A stretch of 64,000 nt of DNA from an uncultured Clostridium sp. (GCA_900539185.1 UQBG01000012.1:36941-100940); one strand, 5' to 3'. Shown: positions 17,332 through 26,286, numbered from the stretch's first letter. Made by a program: numbers and translations. The notes: generated by a model not told the origin, from the letters alone.

Positions 17332-18207
17332 ATGCGGATAGGAGCATTGGAAGCCGGAGGTACAAAGATGGTATGTGCGATAGGGGATGAGCATGGCCGG
17401 ATTGAGGAGCAGAGATCCATCCCGACGCGTACACCGGAGGAAACGATGCCGGAATTAATTGCATACTTTCAGAAGAAAAATATAGAGGTATTGGGGGTCG
17501 CAGCTTTTGGACCTGTAGGAGTAAATCCGGATGCACCGAAATATGGGTGGATTCTGGATACATCGAAGCTGGCATGGAGACAGTATCCATTATTGGAAAA
17601 GCTTCAGACGGCACTATCGGTTCCGATTGGTCTGGATACGGATGTAAATGGTTCCTGTCTGGGAGAAATGACATATGGAGCAGCGAAGGGACTGAAGAAT
17701 GTGATCTATATTACAGTCGGAACCGGTATCGGTGCCGGAATCGCAGTAGATGGAAAACTGATTCATGGTATGCTACATCCGGAGGCAGGGCACATTCTGA
17801 TCGCACCACAGACAGGGGATGAAGAGCATTGTATTTGTCCGTATCATACGCATTGTCTGGAGGGACTGGCAGCAGGCCCTTCAATCGAAAAACGTTGGGG
17901 AAAGAAAGCAACAGAGCTGGCTGATCGAGCCGAGGTCTGGGAGCTGGAGAGTGAATATCTGGCACAGGCGATTGTAAATTATATTATGTTGGTATCTCCG
18001 CAGCGGATCATAATGGGCGGAGGTGTGATGCATCAACAGCAGTTGTTCCCGCTGATCCGCAGAAAGGTATTGGAAAAGGTCAATGGGTATATACAGACAC
18101 CAGAATTAAAAGACATGGAACATTATATTGTGCCGGCCAGCCTAAAGGATAATCAGGGCATCATGGGATGTTTGCGGTTGGGAGAACTGGCATATCAGAG
18201 TAAATAA
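17332..18207 (+). CDS. ROK family sugar kinase, fructokinase-like
   Basis: 291 residues. The ATP-binding motif GALEAGGTKMVCAIG and GTGIGAGIAVDG, and the zinc motif with H in EAGHILIAP and HCICPYHTHC, mark the ROK family. The CxCxxHxxC form and the N-terminal EAGGTK match ScrK/GmuE-type fructokinases more than glucokinases. It would phosphorylate fructose or mannose in the cytoplasm. It stands alone, followed by a perfect 20-bp palindrome. Confidence 0.86.
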   Translation: MRIGALEAGGTKMVCAIGDEHGRIEEQRSIPTRTPEETMPELIAYFQKKNIEVLGVAAFGPVGVNPDAPKYGWILDTSKLAWRQYPLLEKLQTALSVPIGLDTDVNGSCLGEMTYGAAKGLKNVIYITVGTGIGAGIAVDGKLIHGMLHPEAGHILIAPQTGDEEHCICPYHTHCLEGLAAGPSIEKRWGKKATELADRAEVWELESEYLAQAIVNYIMLVSPQRIIMGGGVMHQQQLFPLIRRKVLEKVNGYIQTPELKDMEHYIVPASLKDNQGIMGCLRLGELAYQSK

Positions 18208-18231
18208 GAAAAACAGCGAAAATTAAAAGCA

Positions 18232-18251
18232 GGCTCCGTATATACGGAGCC
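18232..18251. terminator. Perfect 20-bp palindrome after the ROK kinase, terminator-like
   Basis: GGCTCCGTA and its complement are joined with no spacer beyond TA. There is no T run on the plus strand, so it is a weak plus-strand terminator; on the minus strand a T-rich stretch follows. Confidence 0.45.
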
Positions 18252-18422
18252 CGCAAAAATGAGGGGGAGAGAGAGGATTCAAATATATGAAAACTCTTTA
18301 CGATTATTAAGATACTGCTTAAATGTGTTCATTCTGTGTCGAAAGAATAAAGAAAATGAAAACTTTCAGAAAATAAATAGAAACTATAAAAATGAGAACC
18401 GTGTAAGAGACAGGAGAACGGA

Positions 18423-19190
18423 ATGGGAAAAGTGTATAAATTCTGGATGGGATTGTTGGCGATAATAGGAAGTATCAGTATGGGATACTTTTTGTTATTG
18501 TGGATCTGTCTGGGAAGCATTTCTACCTATAATTTTATATGGTTGTGCCTGACAGTGCTTTGTGCAGGGCTGATGATGGCTGTTTATCACTATGGGAGAA
18601 ACGGGCAGATTCCTCCCAAGTGGGTTGTGATCCCGGTAGAGATTCTGGTGGGAATCAGTTGTCTGATATTCATTATAGTGGAAACGTTTATTATCCATGC
18701 CGGGCATCAGAAGGCAGAGGCAGGTGCGGATTATCTGATTATCTTGGGAGCAAAGGTAAATGGCACACATCCATCACTGATTTTAAAGTATCGGATTCAG
18801 GCAGGCGTGGAATACTTAAAACAGAACCCGGATACCCGGGTGATCGCAAGTGGCGGACAGGGATCCGATGAGGGAATCTCGGAGGCACAGTGCATCTATG
18901 AGCAGTTGATCGCACAGGGAATCGATGCGGATCGGATCTATCTGGAGGATCAGTCTACGAGTACCCGAGAGAATCTGGAATATTCAGCACGGTATTTGGA
19001 TCGGCAGCAGGACCGGGTGGTGATTGCAACGACGGATTTTCACCTGTTTCGGGCGATGCGTCTGGCGAAGAAATGTGGATATGAGCAGGTGAGCGGAACT
19101 CCGGCAAAATCGGTCTGGTGGCTGGTCCCTACGAACTATACACGGGAATGTCTGGCAGTACTCAAGGATCTGATCTGTGGAAATATATAA
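18423..19190 (+). CDS. YdcF/SanA family membrane protein (DUF218)
   Basis: 255 residues. Three or four hydrophobic segments fill about residues 5-95, followed by an extracytoplasmic or membrane-side DUF218 domain with YLIILGAKVNG, ASGGQGSDEG, YLEDQSTSTRENL and TTDFHLFRAM. DUF218 proteins have a nucleotide-binding-like fold and are linked to envelope precursor handling (ElyC, SanA), but the reaction is not established. AGGAGAACGG precedes the ATG. Confidence 0.85.
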   Translation: MGKVYKFWMGLLAIIGSISMGYFLLLWICLGSISTYNFIWLCLTVLCAGLMMAVYHYGRNGQIPPKWVVIPVEILVGISCLIFIIVETFIIHAGHQKAEAGADYLIILGAKVNGTHPSLILKYRIQAGVEYLKQNPDTRVIASGGQGSDEGISEAQCIYEQLIAQGIDADRIYLEDQSTSTRENLEYSARYLDRQQDRVVIATTDFHLFRAMRLAKKCGYEQVSGTPAKSVWWLVPTNYTRECLAVLKDLICGNI

Positions 19191-19262
19191 TCAATGCTTG
19201 CGTTGCCGGATAGGGTGTATTATATTATAGAAGAAACACACGGTTGTAAGGAGGACTTAGAT

Positions 19263-19475
19263 ATGGCACAGGTAGTAACGAAGGATATGATAATCGCTGA
19301 TATTCTGGCAGTTGATCCGGGAAATGCAGCAATCTTAATGGCAGCAGGTATGCACTGCATCGGATGTCCGGCGTCCCAGGGCGAGCCGCTGGAGGAAGCA
19401 TGCATGGTACATGGAATGGATGTAGATGAGGTACTAGATCAGATCAACGAGTATCTGGCAAAGAAAGAACAGTAG
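19263..19475 (+). CDS. DUF1858 protein (hybrid-cluster-associated disulfide domain)
   Basis: 70 residues. The DUF1858 pattern is seen: start VTKDMIIADILAVDPGNAA, then GMHCIGCPASQGEPLEEAC with the paired cysteines of the putative redox site, then a helical end DVDEVLDQINEYLAKK. GGAGG precedes ATG 19263. The longer frame reaching 19194 overlaps non-coding-looking sequence and is rejected. The role in redox or Fe-S chemistry is suggested by family naming only. Confidence 0.85.
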   Translation: MAQVVTKDMIIADILAVDPGNAAILMAAGMHCIGCPASQGEPLEEACMVHGMDVDEVLDQINEYLAKKEQ

Positions 19476-19531
19476 ACAATATATACAAATCAAATTGTTG
19501 AAAATAGCCAAAGGGAAACCGGGCAATTTTC

Positions 19532-19560
19532 TTGAGCATTTTTCTCCGATATGCTATAAT
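19532..19560 (+). promoter_or_regulatory. Promoter of the TxxL membrane protein gene
   Basis: TTGAGC (19532-19537) and TATAAT (19555-19560), 17-bp spacer, 74 bp before the start. Confidence 0.7.
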
Positions 19561-19633
19561 TACTCTATAATTGGTTTCGGAAAGGACACCCGGTAACGGG
19601 ATCCATATTTGAAGGTGAAGGAGGAATTACAGG

Positions 19634-19939
19634 ATGGGAGAAGGTCAATCGGAAGGTGGCTTCAATCTAGCCAAAGGCAGCACTTCGATTCTGAAGGGGG
19701 TCGATCCTGATGATATCGGAAGTACAGGCGTTCTGTATTCGAAACGAACAGGTGAGACTGGTGTACTAAAGGGCAGTATTGCACCAAATGTCTATAACAC
19801 AGAGTATAACTATGAGAAGGCGAATCCATCAAAGAGCGAATCAAAGGTGGGAAAAGTTTTGGTTATTGCACTGGTTGTAGTACTGATTGGGATTGCGGTA
19901 GTTGCTGCACTGGGATACTTTGGTGTACTATTTAAGTAA
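19634..19939 (+). CDS. Single-pass membrane protein with three TxxL motifs
   Basis: 101 residues: a flexible, hydrophilic N-terminal 70 residues, then one membrane helix (about 76-97) ending GVLFK. The soluble part repeats a short element, TSILKG, TGVLYS and TGVLKG, spaced about 13-15 residues apart. Threonine followed by leucine at +3 is the core of FHA-domain recognition after phosphorylation, so it may be a substrate of a Ser/Thr kinase read by an FHA protein; this is inference. The gene has its own promoter, a GGAGG site and a strong terminator. Confidence 0.75.
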   Translation: MGEGQSEGGFNLAKGSTSILKGVDPDDIGSTGVLYSKRTGETGVLKGSIAPNVYNTEYNYEKANPSKSESKVGKVLVIALVVVLIGIAVVAALGYFGVLFK

Positions 19940-19952
19940 AGAAAGATGAAAG

Positions 19953-19987
19953 CATGGTTGAGTATAAGACTCAGCCATGTTTTTTTT
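19953..19987 (+). terminator. Strong terminator
   Basis: CATGGTTGAG/CTCAGCCATG stem followed by eight T. Confidence 0.85.
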
Positions 19988-20031
19988 ATAGGATCAGATG
20001 ACAGGCAGGAAGACGTTGATTGCGGTCGCTC

Positions 20032-20060
20032 TTGCCATATGGTGAGGATAATGTTAGAAT
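20032..20060 (+). promoter_or_regulatory. Promoter of transketolase
   Basis: TTGCCA (20032-20037), 17 bp, TAGAAT (20055-20060). Confidence 0.6.
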
Positions 20061-20117
20061 AAATGCAGAATGTTCGCAGGTCGAACGGTTACTTGTTTGA
20101 ATGGAGGATACCATATT

Positions 20118-22106
20118 ATGAGTATTGATACAAAATCAGTTAGTGCGATTCGGGTATTATCTGCAGATGCGATTCAAAAGGCAAATTCCGGACATCCGGG
20201 ACTTCCGCTTGGCTCGGCAGCGATGGCCTATGAATTATGGGCAAAGCATATGAAGCATAATCCGGCGGATCCGAAGTGGGTGAATCGGGATCGGTTTATC
20301 CTGTCCGGTGGACATGGTTCCGCATTATTATATTCCTTGCTGCATTTATTCGGCTATGGTCTGACGATGGAGGATATGAAGAACTTCCGTCAGTTAGGTT
20401 CTCTGACTCCGGGACATCCGGAGTATGGACATACGGTAGGAGTAGAGGCTACGACCGGACCACTGGGAGCCGGTATGGCGATGGCGGTCGGTATGGCAAT
20501 GGCGGAGAATCATCTGGCGTCTATATTTAATGAAGACGGATATCCGGTGGTTGATCATTATACCTATGTACTGGGTGGAGATGGCTGTATGATGGAGGGA
20601 ATCTCCTATGAGGCCTTTTCATTAGCCGGTTCTCTGGGACTTGGCAAACTGATTGTATTATATGATTCGAACAATATTTCGATTGAGGGTGATACCAATA
20701 TCGCATTTCGTGAGAATGTTCAGACGCGGTTTCAGGCATTTGGTTTCCAGACACTGCTGGTAGAGGACGGAAATGATCTGGAGGCGATCGGCAAGGCCAT
20801 CGAGGAGGCAAAGGCGGATACGACGAGACCGACGATGATCGAAGTAAAGACAAAGATCGGATATGGATGCCCAGCGAAGGAAGGAAAGGCATCTGCACAT
20901 GGAGAACCGCTGGGGGTTGAAAATGTAGCAGCACTTCGAAAGAATCTGGGCTGGGAGATTGAAGAGAGCTTTACTGTTCCGCAGGATGTATATGATAACT
21001 TCCGGGCAATCGCAAAGGAAAATGCGAAGGCAGAAGAGCAGTGGAATGCATTGTTTGCAGACTATGCACAGAAGTATCCGGAGAAGAAAGCACTGTGGGA
21101 TCAGTACTATAACGAAGAAAGCGGAGAACTGCTGCAGGACAATGAAGCATTCTGGGCTGTGCCGGAAAAGGCAGAAGCAACCCGGAGTCTGTCCGGTAAG
21201 CTGATCAATGTTATGAAAGATGTCCTTCCGAATATGTTTGGCGGGGCAGCCGATCTGGCACCATCGACCAAGACCTATATGAATGATATGGGGGATTATT
21301 CCGGCGAGAATCCGGAAGGAAAGAATATACATTTTGGTATTCGTGAGATTGCCATGGCAGCGATCGGTAACGGTATTGCACTGCATGGCGGACTAAGACC
21401 ATATGTATCTACGTTCTTTGTATTCAGTGACTATGTAAAACCAATGGCAAGACTGTCAGCACTGATGGGACTTCCATTGACCTATGTATTAACACATGAC
21501 AGTATCGGGGTAGGAGAAGATGGACCAACCCATGAGCCGATAGAGCAGTTAGCGATGCTTCGTTCTATGCCGAACTTTACGGTATATCGTCCGGCAGATG
21601 CAATTGAGACCGCAGCAGCCTGGTACTATGCGGCAAACAGTAAACATACGCCGACAGCACTGGTATTATCCCGTCAGAACCTGCCGCAGTTAGCCGGTTC
21701 CAGCAAGGAAGCCCTGAAGGGTGGATATGTAATAGCAGATTCTGAGAAGAAAACACCGGATGCGATCATTATCGCGACCGGATCAGAAGTGCAGCTGGGT
21801 ATACAGGCAAAGGAACTTCTTGCAAAAGAAGGTGTCGATGTCCGGGTAGTCAGTATGCCGTCTATGGATGTATATGAACAGCAGACAGACGACTATAAGG
21901 AACAGGTACTGCCGAAGCAGGTACGGGCAAGAGTTGCGGTAGAAGCATTATCTGATTTCGGATGGGGCAAGTATGTAGGTCTGGACGGAGAGGTTGTATC
22001 CATGAAGAGTTTTGGTGCATCGGCTCCGGGCAAGTTACTGTTTGAACATTTCGGAATCACAACAGAAGCGGTTGTTGCGGCTGTTAAGAAGACGTTACGG
22101 GCGTAA
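20118..22106 (+). CDS. tkt: Transketolase
   Basis: 662 residues, the normal length. It transfers two-carbon ketol units between pentose, triose and hexose phosphates, with thiamine diphosphate. The N-terminal SGHPGLPLGSAAMAYELW, the cofactor motif GDGCMMEG...NN (GDG at about 155, NNISIEGD) and the pyrimidine-domain EDGPTHEPIEQLAMLR are present. GGAGG precedes ATG 20118. The in-frame start at 20070 lies just after the promoter and has no site. It is a single-gene unit closed by a terminator. With rpiB at 25.4 kb it serves pentose phosphate exchange. Confidence 0.97.
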   Translation: MSIDTKSVSAIRVLSADAIQKANSGHPGLPLGSAAMAYELWAKHMKHNPADPKWVNRDRFILSGGHGSALLYSLLHLFGYGLTMEDMKNFRQLGSLTPGHPEYGHTVGVEATTGPLGAGMAMAVGMAMAENHLASIFNEDGYPVVDHYTYVLGGDGCMMEGISYEAFSLAGSLGLGKLIVLYDSNNISIEGDTNIAFRENVQTRFQAFGFQTLLVEDGNDLEAIGKAIEEAKADTTRPTMIEVKTKIGYGCPAKEGKASAHGEPLGVENVAALRKNLGWEIEESFTVPQDVYDNFRAIAKENAKAEEQWNALFADYAQKYPEKKALWDQYYNEESGELLQDNEAFWAVPEKAEATRSLSGKLINVMKDVLPNMFGGAADLAPSTKTYMNDMGDYSGENPEGKNIHFGIREIAMAAIGNGIALHGGLRPYVSTFFVFSDYVKPMARLSALMGLPLTYVLTHDSIGVGEDGPTHEPIEQLAMLRSMPNFTVYRPADAIETAAAWYYAANSKHTPTALVLSRQNLPQLAGSSKEALKGGYVIADSEKKTPDAIIIATGSEVQLGIQAKELLAKEGVDVRVVSMPSMDVYEQQTDDYKEQVLPKQVRARVAVEALSDFGWGKYVGLDGEVVSMKSFGASAPGKLLFEHFGITTEAVVAAVKKTLRA

Positions 22107-22124
22107 CGGAAAAGAAATAAAAGA

Positions 22125-22163
22125 AACGTGCAGGAAATCTTCGGATTCCTGCACGTTTTCTTA
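22125..22163 (+). terminator. Terminator between tkt and mecA (convergent)
   Basis: ACGTGCAGGAA pairs with TTCCTGCACGT around a TTCG-type loop, then TTTTCTT. Confidence 0.85.
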
Positions 22164-22184
22164 TTAAAAAATCTGAAAAACTGC

Positions 22185-22979
22185 TTATAAACTATTTAAT
22201 GTCTGTAATGCAAACCGCTTGATAATCGGTTGAAAATGCTCTGCCATATGATAAGGCATTGCATAAGAGGTCTTTATCTTCGAACCATATTCACACAAAG
22301 TATTGCATACAAGGTTAAATTCATCGGTTGTATGGTTTGACTGAGTAACAATCAGGTAATAACGGGAATCACGCGGATTCTTAAACAGTGTGTTTTCACC
22401 GCAATAAACGCCCTGTAGCTGAGCTGCCGCGGAGGCAACATTACTCAGTGCAGAGAATACAAAGATCCGATAAACATCGGAAGTATCCGGTTGTTTCTTT
22501 GAAGCAGAATCTGCAGGCGTTGATATCGTCTGATCCGAAGACTCCTTTGAACGGAGAGACTGTTCGGCAGAACTGTGAATCGCTTCCAGATTCTCTACAA
22601 TATTGCCTAAGACATCAAATATACTGGACGGATCCTCTACATCGTCATCCTCTTCATCATTGTAGTCATCATAATCCACATCTTCCGTAGAAGGACGGGT
22701 AAACTTGGAAAAACGGGTATCCAATTCCTCCGGATCTTCTACCTTCGTTATAATCAGGACTAAACAGTCAGGATTGACCGGTATTGCCTCTATCATCAAT
22801 GGGATATCGCCAACTTCGAAACCTACATCATCGGAAGCCTTCTGCATCATATCCCGAAATAGTGCTTTTGCACGATCTGTACCATATGCAAGCTCGGTAA
22901 GACGTATATTATGATCTGCTAAATCTGATTTATTTAAAGTACAACGAATTTGATTCTCATTTAATTTTTCAATTTTCAT
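22185..22979 (-). CDS. mecA: Adaptor protein MecA
   Basis: 264 residues. MecA delivers proteins to the ClpC/ClpP protease in low-GC Gram-positives. The N-terminal substrate-binding domain (MKIEKLNENQIRCTLNKSDL, then FEVGDIPLMIEAIP) is joined by an acidic, Ser/Asp-rich linker (about 105-165) to the C-terminal ClpC-binding domain starting RIFVFSALSNVASAA. The length and the linker fit the family. AAGGAGATG lies upstream of the start at 22979. Confidence 0.93.
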   Translation of the reverse strand: MKIEKLNENQIRCTLNKSDLADHNIRLTELAYGTDRAKALFRDMMQKASDDVGFEVGDIPLMIEAIPVNPDCLVLIITKVEDPEELDTRFSKFTRPSTEDVDYDDYNDEEDDDVEDPSSIFDVLGNIVENLEAIHSSAEQSLRSKESSDQTISTPADSASKKQPDTSDVYRIFVFSALSNVASAAAQLQGVYCGENTLFKNPRDSRYYLIVTQSNHTTDEFNLVCNTLCEYGSKIKTSYAMPYHMAEHFQPIIKRFALQTLNSL

Positions 22980-23116
22980 CGAATCATCTCCTTATCGTTA
23001 TAATACATACAATCCTTTGTGCATAGGTGTATTCTTAGTTTAACACAAAATAGGCATATGTAAAGAGGATTTATACGGTAAAATTGTAAAAAATTTAGAA
23101 ATTTATAAAAAAAACC

Positions 23117-23145
23117 TTGTATAATGTCAAAAAATAGATTATACT
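23117..23145 (+). promoter_or_regulatory. Promoter of the candidate ncRNA
   Basis: TTGTAT (23117-23122), 17 bp, TATACT (23140-23145); predicted start near 23152. No protein gene lies downstream on this strand before the convergent cwlD. Confidence 0.5.
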
Positions 23146-23151
23146 TTTACG

Positions 23152-23410
23152 TAGAGATGACCGAAATGCGAAAGAAGGGAGGATATAAAATAACGGGGAC
23201 CCGAATCATATCTGATAGTCTGTTGGGTTCTGATCAGGAGATTCATATTATTTCTTAGTTGGTATATCTCTATTTCCGGTTGATAAATGCAAGTTGCCGC
23301 ATAGGTGTTTCGGAGGAATACTATAAAATGTCTCACAACTGCACCATCCTATGGTAGAGGTAGTGTCCATCCGGTTCCGTGCGGGAAAAAGGGGGCGGTC
23401 GTGGCATAAA
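23152..23410 (+). ncRNA. Candidate structured non-coding RNA of about 250 nt, family not identified
   Basis: The 520-base gap between mecA and cwlD holds no convincing protein gene but folds well by eye. ATGACCG (23157-23163) pairs with CGGTCGT (23396-23402), closing the whole element. Inside, ACGGGGACC (23193-23201) pairs with GGTTCCGT (23373-23380) with one bulged A. Then follow a hairpin GAATC..CTGAT/ATCAG..GATTC (23203-23244), a TTCCG/CGGAGGAA stem (23274-23318) and a hairpin ACCAT/ATGGT (23343-23355). It lacks the signature sequences I know for tmRNA, RNase P and SRP RNA. 6S RNA, raiA or a new class remain possible. No clear terminator is seen. Confidence 0.5.
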
Positions 23411-23515
23411 AGAATAGTCACTTATAAAGGATAATACGAAATCTACACATTTATAGCATTACATAGAACAAAGAATTCACAGAGTTTGTGATAGTTAGCA
23501 ATGAGGGAGCAGGTA

Positions 23516-24214
23516 TTACCCCATAATACCTGCTTCTGTGTTTAAATACTGCCGGACGCCTACAGATATAGCATAAGCAAGTTTCTCCTGGTATATAGGA
23601 GCATTTAGAAGGGCGGATTCTGTGGGATTCGACATGAATCCACATTCCACAATCACGGCGGGACAGGATACGTTTTTCAGGACATAATAAGAATCATTAG
23701 ACTTGGCTGATCGGGTATTGGAGGGATCTGCCAGTTCTATCAGAGAGGACTGAATCTGTTCTGCCAGCTTCCGGCTGGATGCAGATGAATAATAGTAAAA
23801 GCTTTGGGCTCCATGTTCTGCAGGAGAAGAAAAACTGTTTTGGTGAATACTGATCATCAGATCCGGTTGATGAGCATCTACAAAGGCAATGCGGTTTCTC
23901 ATATCGGACTGTTTTTTATTGCGGGCATTGACATCACTTAAACTACAGTCTGAATCACGAGTCAGATAGACCAGACAGTCCTGTGCTTCCAGATAGCTTT
24001 TTAACCGCAGGGCGATAGCCAGATTCAGATCCTTTTCTAACTGTTGATCCGGTGATACCATACCGGGGTCGAAGCCGCCGTGTCCGACGTCGATGACGAT
24101 GACGGCCTGCTCTCTGGATGTATGAAAGACGGTTGTAGACGGAAAATAAACCATAAAAAGGATAATAATCAGAAAAATAGAAAGTACGGGCAGAAGGTAT
24201 CGTTTTAGTTTCAT
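23516..24214 (-). CDS. cwlD: N-acetylmuramoyl-L-alanine amidase, CwlD-like
   Basis: 232 residues. An N-terminal membrane anchor (about 7-24) is followed by an amidase_3 zinc domain: VIDVGHGGFDPG (first H), E in QLEKDLNLAIALRLK, SIHQNS (second H) and VIVECGFMSN (catalytic E). CwlD removes peptide side chains from spore-cortex muramic acid so that muramic-delta-lactam can form. The small size and anchor fit CwlD rather than AmiC. This suggests a spore-forming ancestry, though the gene also occurs in non-sporulating relatives. GAGG precedes the start. Confidence 0.88.
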   Translation of the reverse strand: MKLKRYLLPVLSIFLIIILFMVYFPSTTVFHTSREQAVIVIDVGHGGFDPGMVSPDQQLEKDLNLAIALRLKSYLEAQDCLVYLTRDSDCSLSDVNARNKKQSDMRNRIAFVDAHQPDLMISIHQNSFSSPAEHGAQSFYYYSSASSRKLAEQIQSSLIELADPSNTRSAKSNDSYYVLKNVSCPAVIVECGFMSNPTESALLNAPIYQEKLAYAISVGVRQYLNTEAGIMG

Positions 24215-24361
24215 AAAAAACCTCAGAAATTATTAAAAAAAGTGTCGATATAATATATTCTTGTGTTATAATTTTAATGCACCTATTGTTCTGATCTCAG
24301 AGGAGTATTGAGAGCGGAAGATAGGCGACATTACTGATACACGGGGTATAAGAAAGTAAAA

Positions 24362-25429
24362 ATGAATACGTTATTTGTAAATGTTGATAGCGGTATCACA
24401 GAAGATGAGCCGAGTCAGGAACTGGAGACGGCAGGAGAGATTTTAAAGCAGGGAGGACTGGTAGCATTTCCGACCGAGACGGTATACGGATTAGGTGGTG
24501 ATGCGTTGAATGCCGAGGCGTCTCAGAAGATCTATGCAGCAAAGGGGCGGCCGTCCGATAATCCGTTGATTGTTCACATTGCGGATGAAGCAGATCTTCA
24601 GCGGATAGCTACGGATATTCCGGAGGCGGCATATAAGCTGATGGATGTCTTCTGGCCGGGACCTATGACATTGATATTTAAGAAGAAGCCGATTGTTCCG
24701 GATAGTACAACGGGCGGACTGGATACGGTGGCTGTACGGATGCCGTCTCATAATGTGGCGTATGAGTTGATTCGACGGTCCGGTGTGCTGATTGCGGCAC
24801 CGAGTGCTAATGTGTCCGGAAGACCGAGTCCGACAATGGCGGCACATGTGAAAGAGGATCTGGATGGAAAAATCGATATGATCATCGATGGCGGTGACTG
24901 TCGGTACGGTATCGAGTCCACGATCATCGATATGACCAGTAAGGTGCCGATGATCTTACGACCGGGATATATCACGCAGGAGATGATCGAGGATGTGATC
25001 GGGAATGTAGAGCTGGATCCCGGAATCACCGGACTTCCGACACATACCAGACCGAAGGCACCCGGAATGAAGTATACACATTACGCACCGAAGGGAATCA
25101 TGTATATTATTGAGGGAGAATCAACCTCCGTAATTCGGTGCATTAATCGAATGGTAAAGGAGCGTCAGGCAGCAGGCTGTAAGACGGGTGTATTGGCGAC
25201 CAGATATAATGCATCTGCATATGAGGCAGATGAGGTGATTGTAATCGGAGATAAGGCAGATGAACTGATGATTTCTTCAAATCTGTACCGGACGTTACGG
25301 GAGTTTGATGCAAGAGGAGTTGATTATATTTACTCAGAATCATTTACAGGAAGCGGGCTGGGGACAGCCATTATGAATCGGTTAATTAAGGCAGCAGGGC
25401 ATCGGGTGATTCAGGCACCGACAGTGTAA
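24362..25429 (+). CDS. tsaC: L-threonylcarbamoyladenylate synthase (Sua5 type)
   Basis: 355 residues. It forms threonylcarbamoyl-AMP from threonine, bicarbonate and ATP for the t6A37 modification of tRNAs reading ANN codons. The YrdC domain has GGLVAFPTETVYGLGGDA, KGRPSDNPLIVHI, WPGPMTLIF and SANVSGRPSPT. A C-terminal Sua5 domain begins after the PKAPGMKYTHYAPKG linker. The full length makes it the Sua5 rather than the short TsaC form. The ribosome site is weak. rpiB follows by 11 bases. Confidence 0.95.
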   Translation: MNTLFVNVDSGITEDEPSQELETAGEILKQGGLVAFPTETVYGLGGDALNAEASQKIYAAKGRPSDNPLIVHIADEADLQRIATDIPEAAYKLMDVFWPGPMTLIFKKKPIVPDSTTGGLDTVAVRMPSHNVAYELIRRSGVLIAAPSANVSGRPSPTMAAHVKEDLDGKIDMIIDGGDCRYGIESTIIDMTSKVPMILRPGYITQEMIEDVIGNVELDPGITGLPTHTRPKAPGMKYTHYAPKGIMYIIEGESTSVIRCINRMVKERQAAGCKTGVLATRYNASAYEADEVIVIGDKADELMISSNLYRTLREFDARGVDYIYSESFTGSGLGTAIMNRLIKAAGHRVIQAPTV

Positions 25430-25440
25430 GTAAGGAGGAT

Positions 25441-25869
25441 ATGATGATAGCATTGGGAAGCGACCATGGCGGATATGGTCTGAAGCAGGAAGTAATCAAG
25501 CATCTGAAAGAACGTGGACTGGAATATAAGGACTATGGTTGTTATAGTGAGGAGTCCTGTGATTATCCGGTATATGGACGGGCAGTGGCAGAGGCTGTCG
25601 CATCCGGAGAATGTGAGCGTGGAATTATTATCTGCGGCACAGGCATCGGAATTTCCATTACGGCAAATAAGGTGCCGGGAATCCGGGCAGCGCTGTGTCA
25701 TGACTGTTTCAGTGCGGAAGCAACCAGACAGCATAATGATGCAAATGTACTGGCGATGGGAGCCAGAGTAATCGGCTCCGGACTTGCATTAAAGATTGTG
25801 GATATCTTTTTGGATACGCCTTTTTCAAATGATGAGCGACATGTGAGAAGAATCGGCATGATCGAATAA
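25441..25869 (+). CDS. rpiB: Ribose-5-phosphate isomerase B (RpiB/LacAB family)
   Basis: 142 residues. It interconverts ribose 5-phosphate and ribulose 5-phosphate. The start MIALGSDHGGYGLKQ, the CGTGIGISITANKVPGIRAA anion loop and HNDANVLAMGARVIG are typical. The usual catalytic cysteine is present in IICGTGIG. AAGGAGG precedes tandem ATG codons at 25441 and 25444. Co-transcription with sua5 is likely from the short gap. A terminator follows. Confidence 0.95.
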   Translation: MMIALGSDHGGYGLKQEVIKHLKERGLEYKDYGCYSEESCDYPVYGRAVAEAVASGECERGIIICGTGIGISITANKVPGIRAALCHDCFSAEATRQHNDANVLAMGARVIGSGLALKIVDIFLDTPFSNDERHVRRIGMIE

Positions 25870-25915
25870 CCGCATAGAATCATCCAAAGTGGATATATTA
25901 GAATAGTGAAAGAAG

Positions 25916-25962
25916 AAAAGACTTATGCACGTTTTATGGAAAACGGACATAAGTCTTTTGCA
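25916..25962 (+). terminator. Terminator after rpiB
   Basis: AAAAGACTTATG/CATAAGTCTTTT stem with an inner CGTTTT/AAAACG. Confidence 0.75.
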
Positions 25963-25987
25963 AATCTGCTATTTTACACAAAATTTA

Positions 25988-26016
25988 TAGACATTTTTGT
26001 GGTAATTTAGTATAAT
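25988..26016 (+). promoter_or_regulatory. Promoter of the ATP synthase operon
   Basis: TAGACA (25988-25993), 17 bp, TATAAT (26011-26016), 22 bp before atpZ. Confidence 0.75.
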
Positions 26017-26037
26017 TTACTACGAGGTGAGAAAACC

Positions 26038-26286
26038 ATGAGGGAACACAAACAGGTATTCAAGATGATAACACTGATTTCTCAGGTAGGAATAACCATG
26101 TTATCATCTATTTTTATTTGTGGACTGATTGGATATTGGATAGATAATCGGTTTGAAACCCACACATTTATCGTGTTTTTAGTGCTGGGGGTAGCTGGCG
26201 GTTATCGTGCCGTATATTCCCTGGTGAAGCAGTTTATGAAGAAAAAGGAGAAACAGGACGATGAAACGACTGGATCCGACCGTTAG
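26038..26286 (+). CDS. atpZ: AtpZ/AtpI family small membrane protein
   Basis: 82 residues with two membrane helices (about 12-33 and 42-62) and a charged C-terminal tail. AtpZ-type proteins head many F-type ATPase operons, and some AtpZ/AtpI pairs have been linked to cation (Mg2+/Ca2+) supply or c-ring assembly. The residues GLIGYWIDNRF and GVAGGYRAVYSLVKQ fit the family. GAGGTGA precedes the ATG. The 3' end overlaps atpI by 26 bases. Confidence 0.85.
   Translation: MREHKQVFKMITLISQVGITMLSSIFICGLIGYWIDNRFETHTFIVFLVLGVAGGYRAVYSLVKQFMKKKEKQDDETTGSDR

Noticed and set aside
18259..18465. 68-codon frame before the DUF218 gene
   Set aside because: Arg/Asn-rich composition with no family likeness; it overlaps the start of the DUF218 gene and the region looks like a leader. 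A 7-codon MKTLYDY frame behind an AGAGG-like site was also seen but cannot be supported.
23139..23336. 65-codon minus-strand frame in the mecA-cwlD gap
   Set aside because: No ribosome site, no recognisable protein pattern, and it overlaps the pairing segments of the candidate ncRNA.
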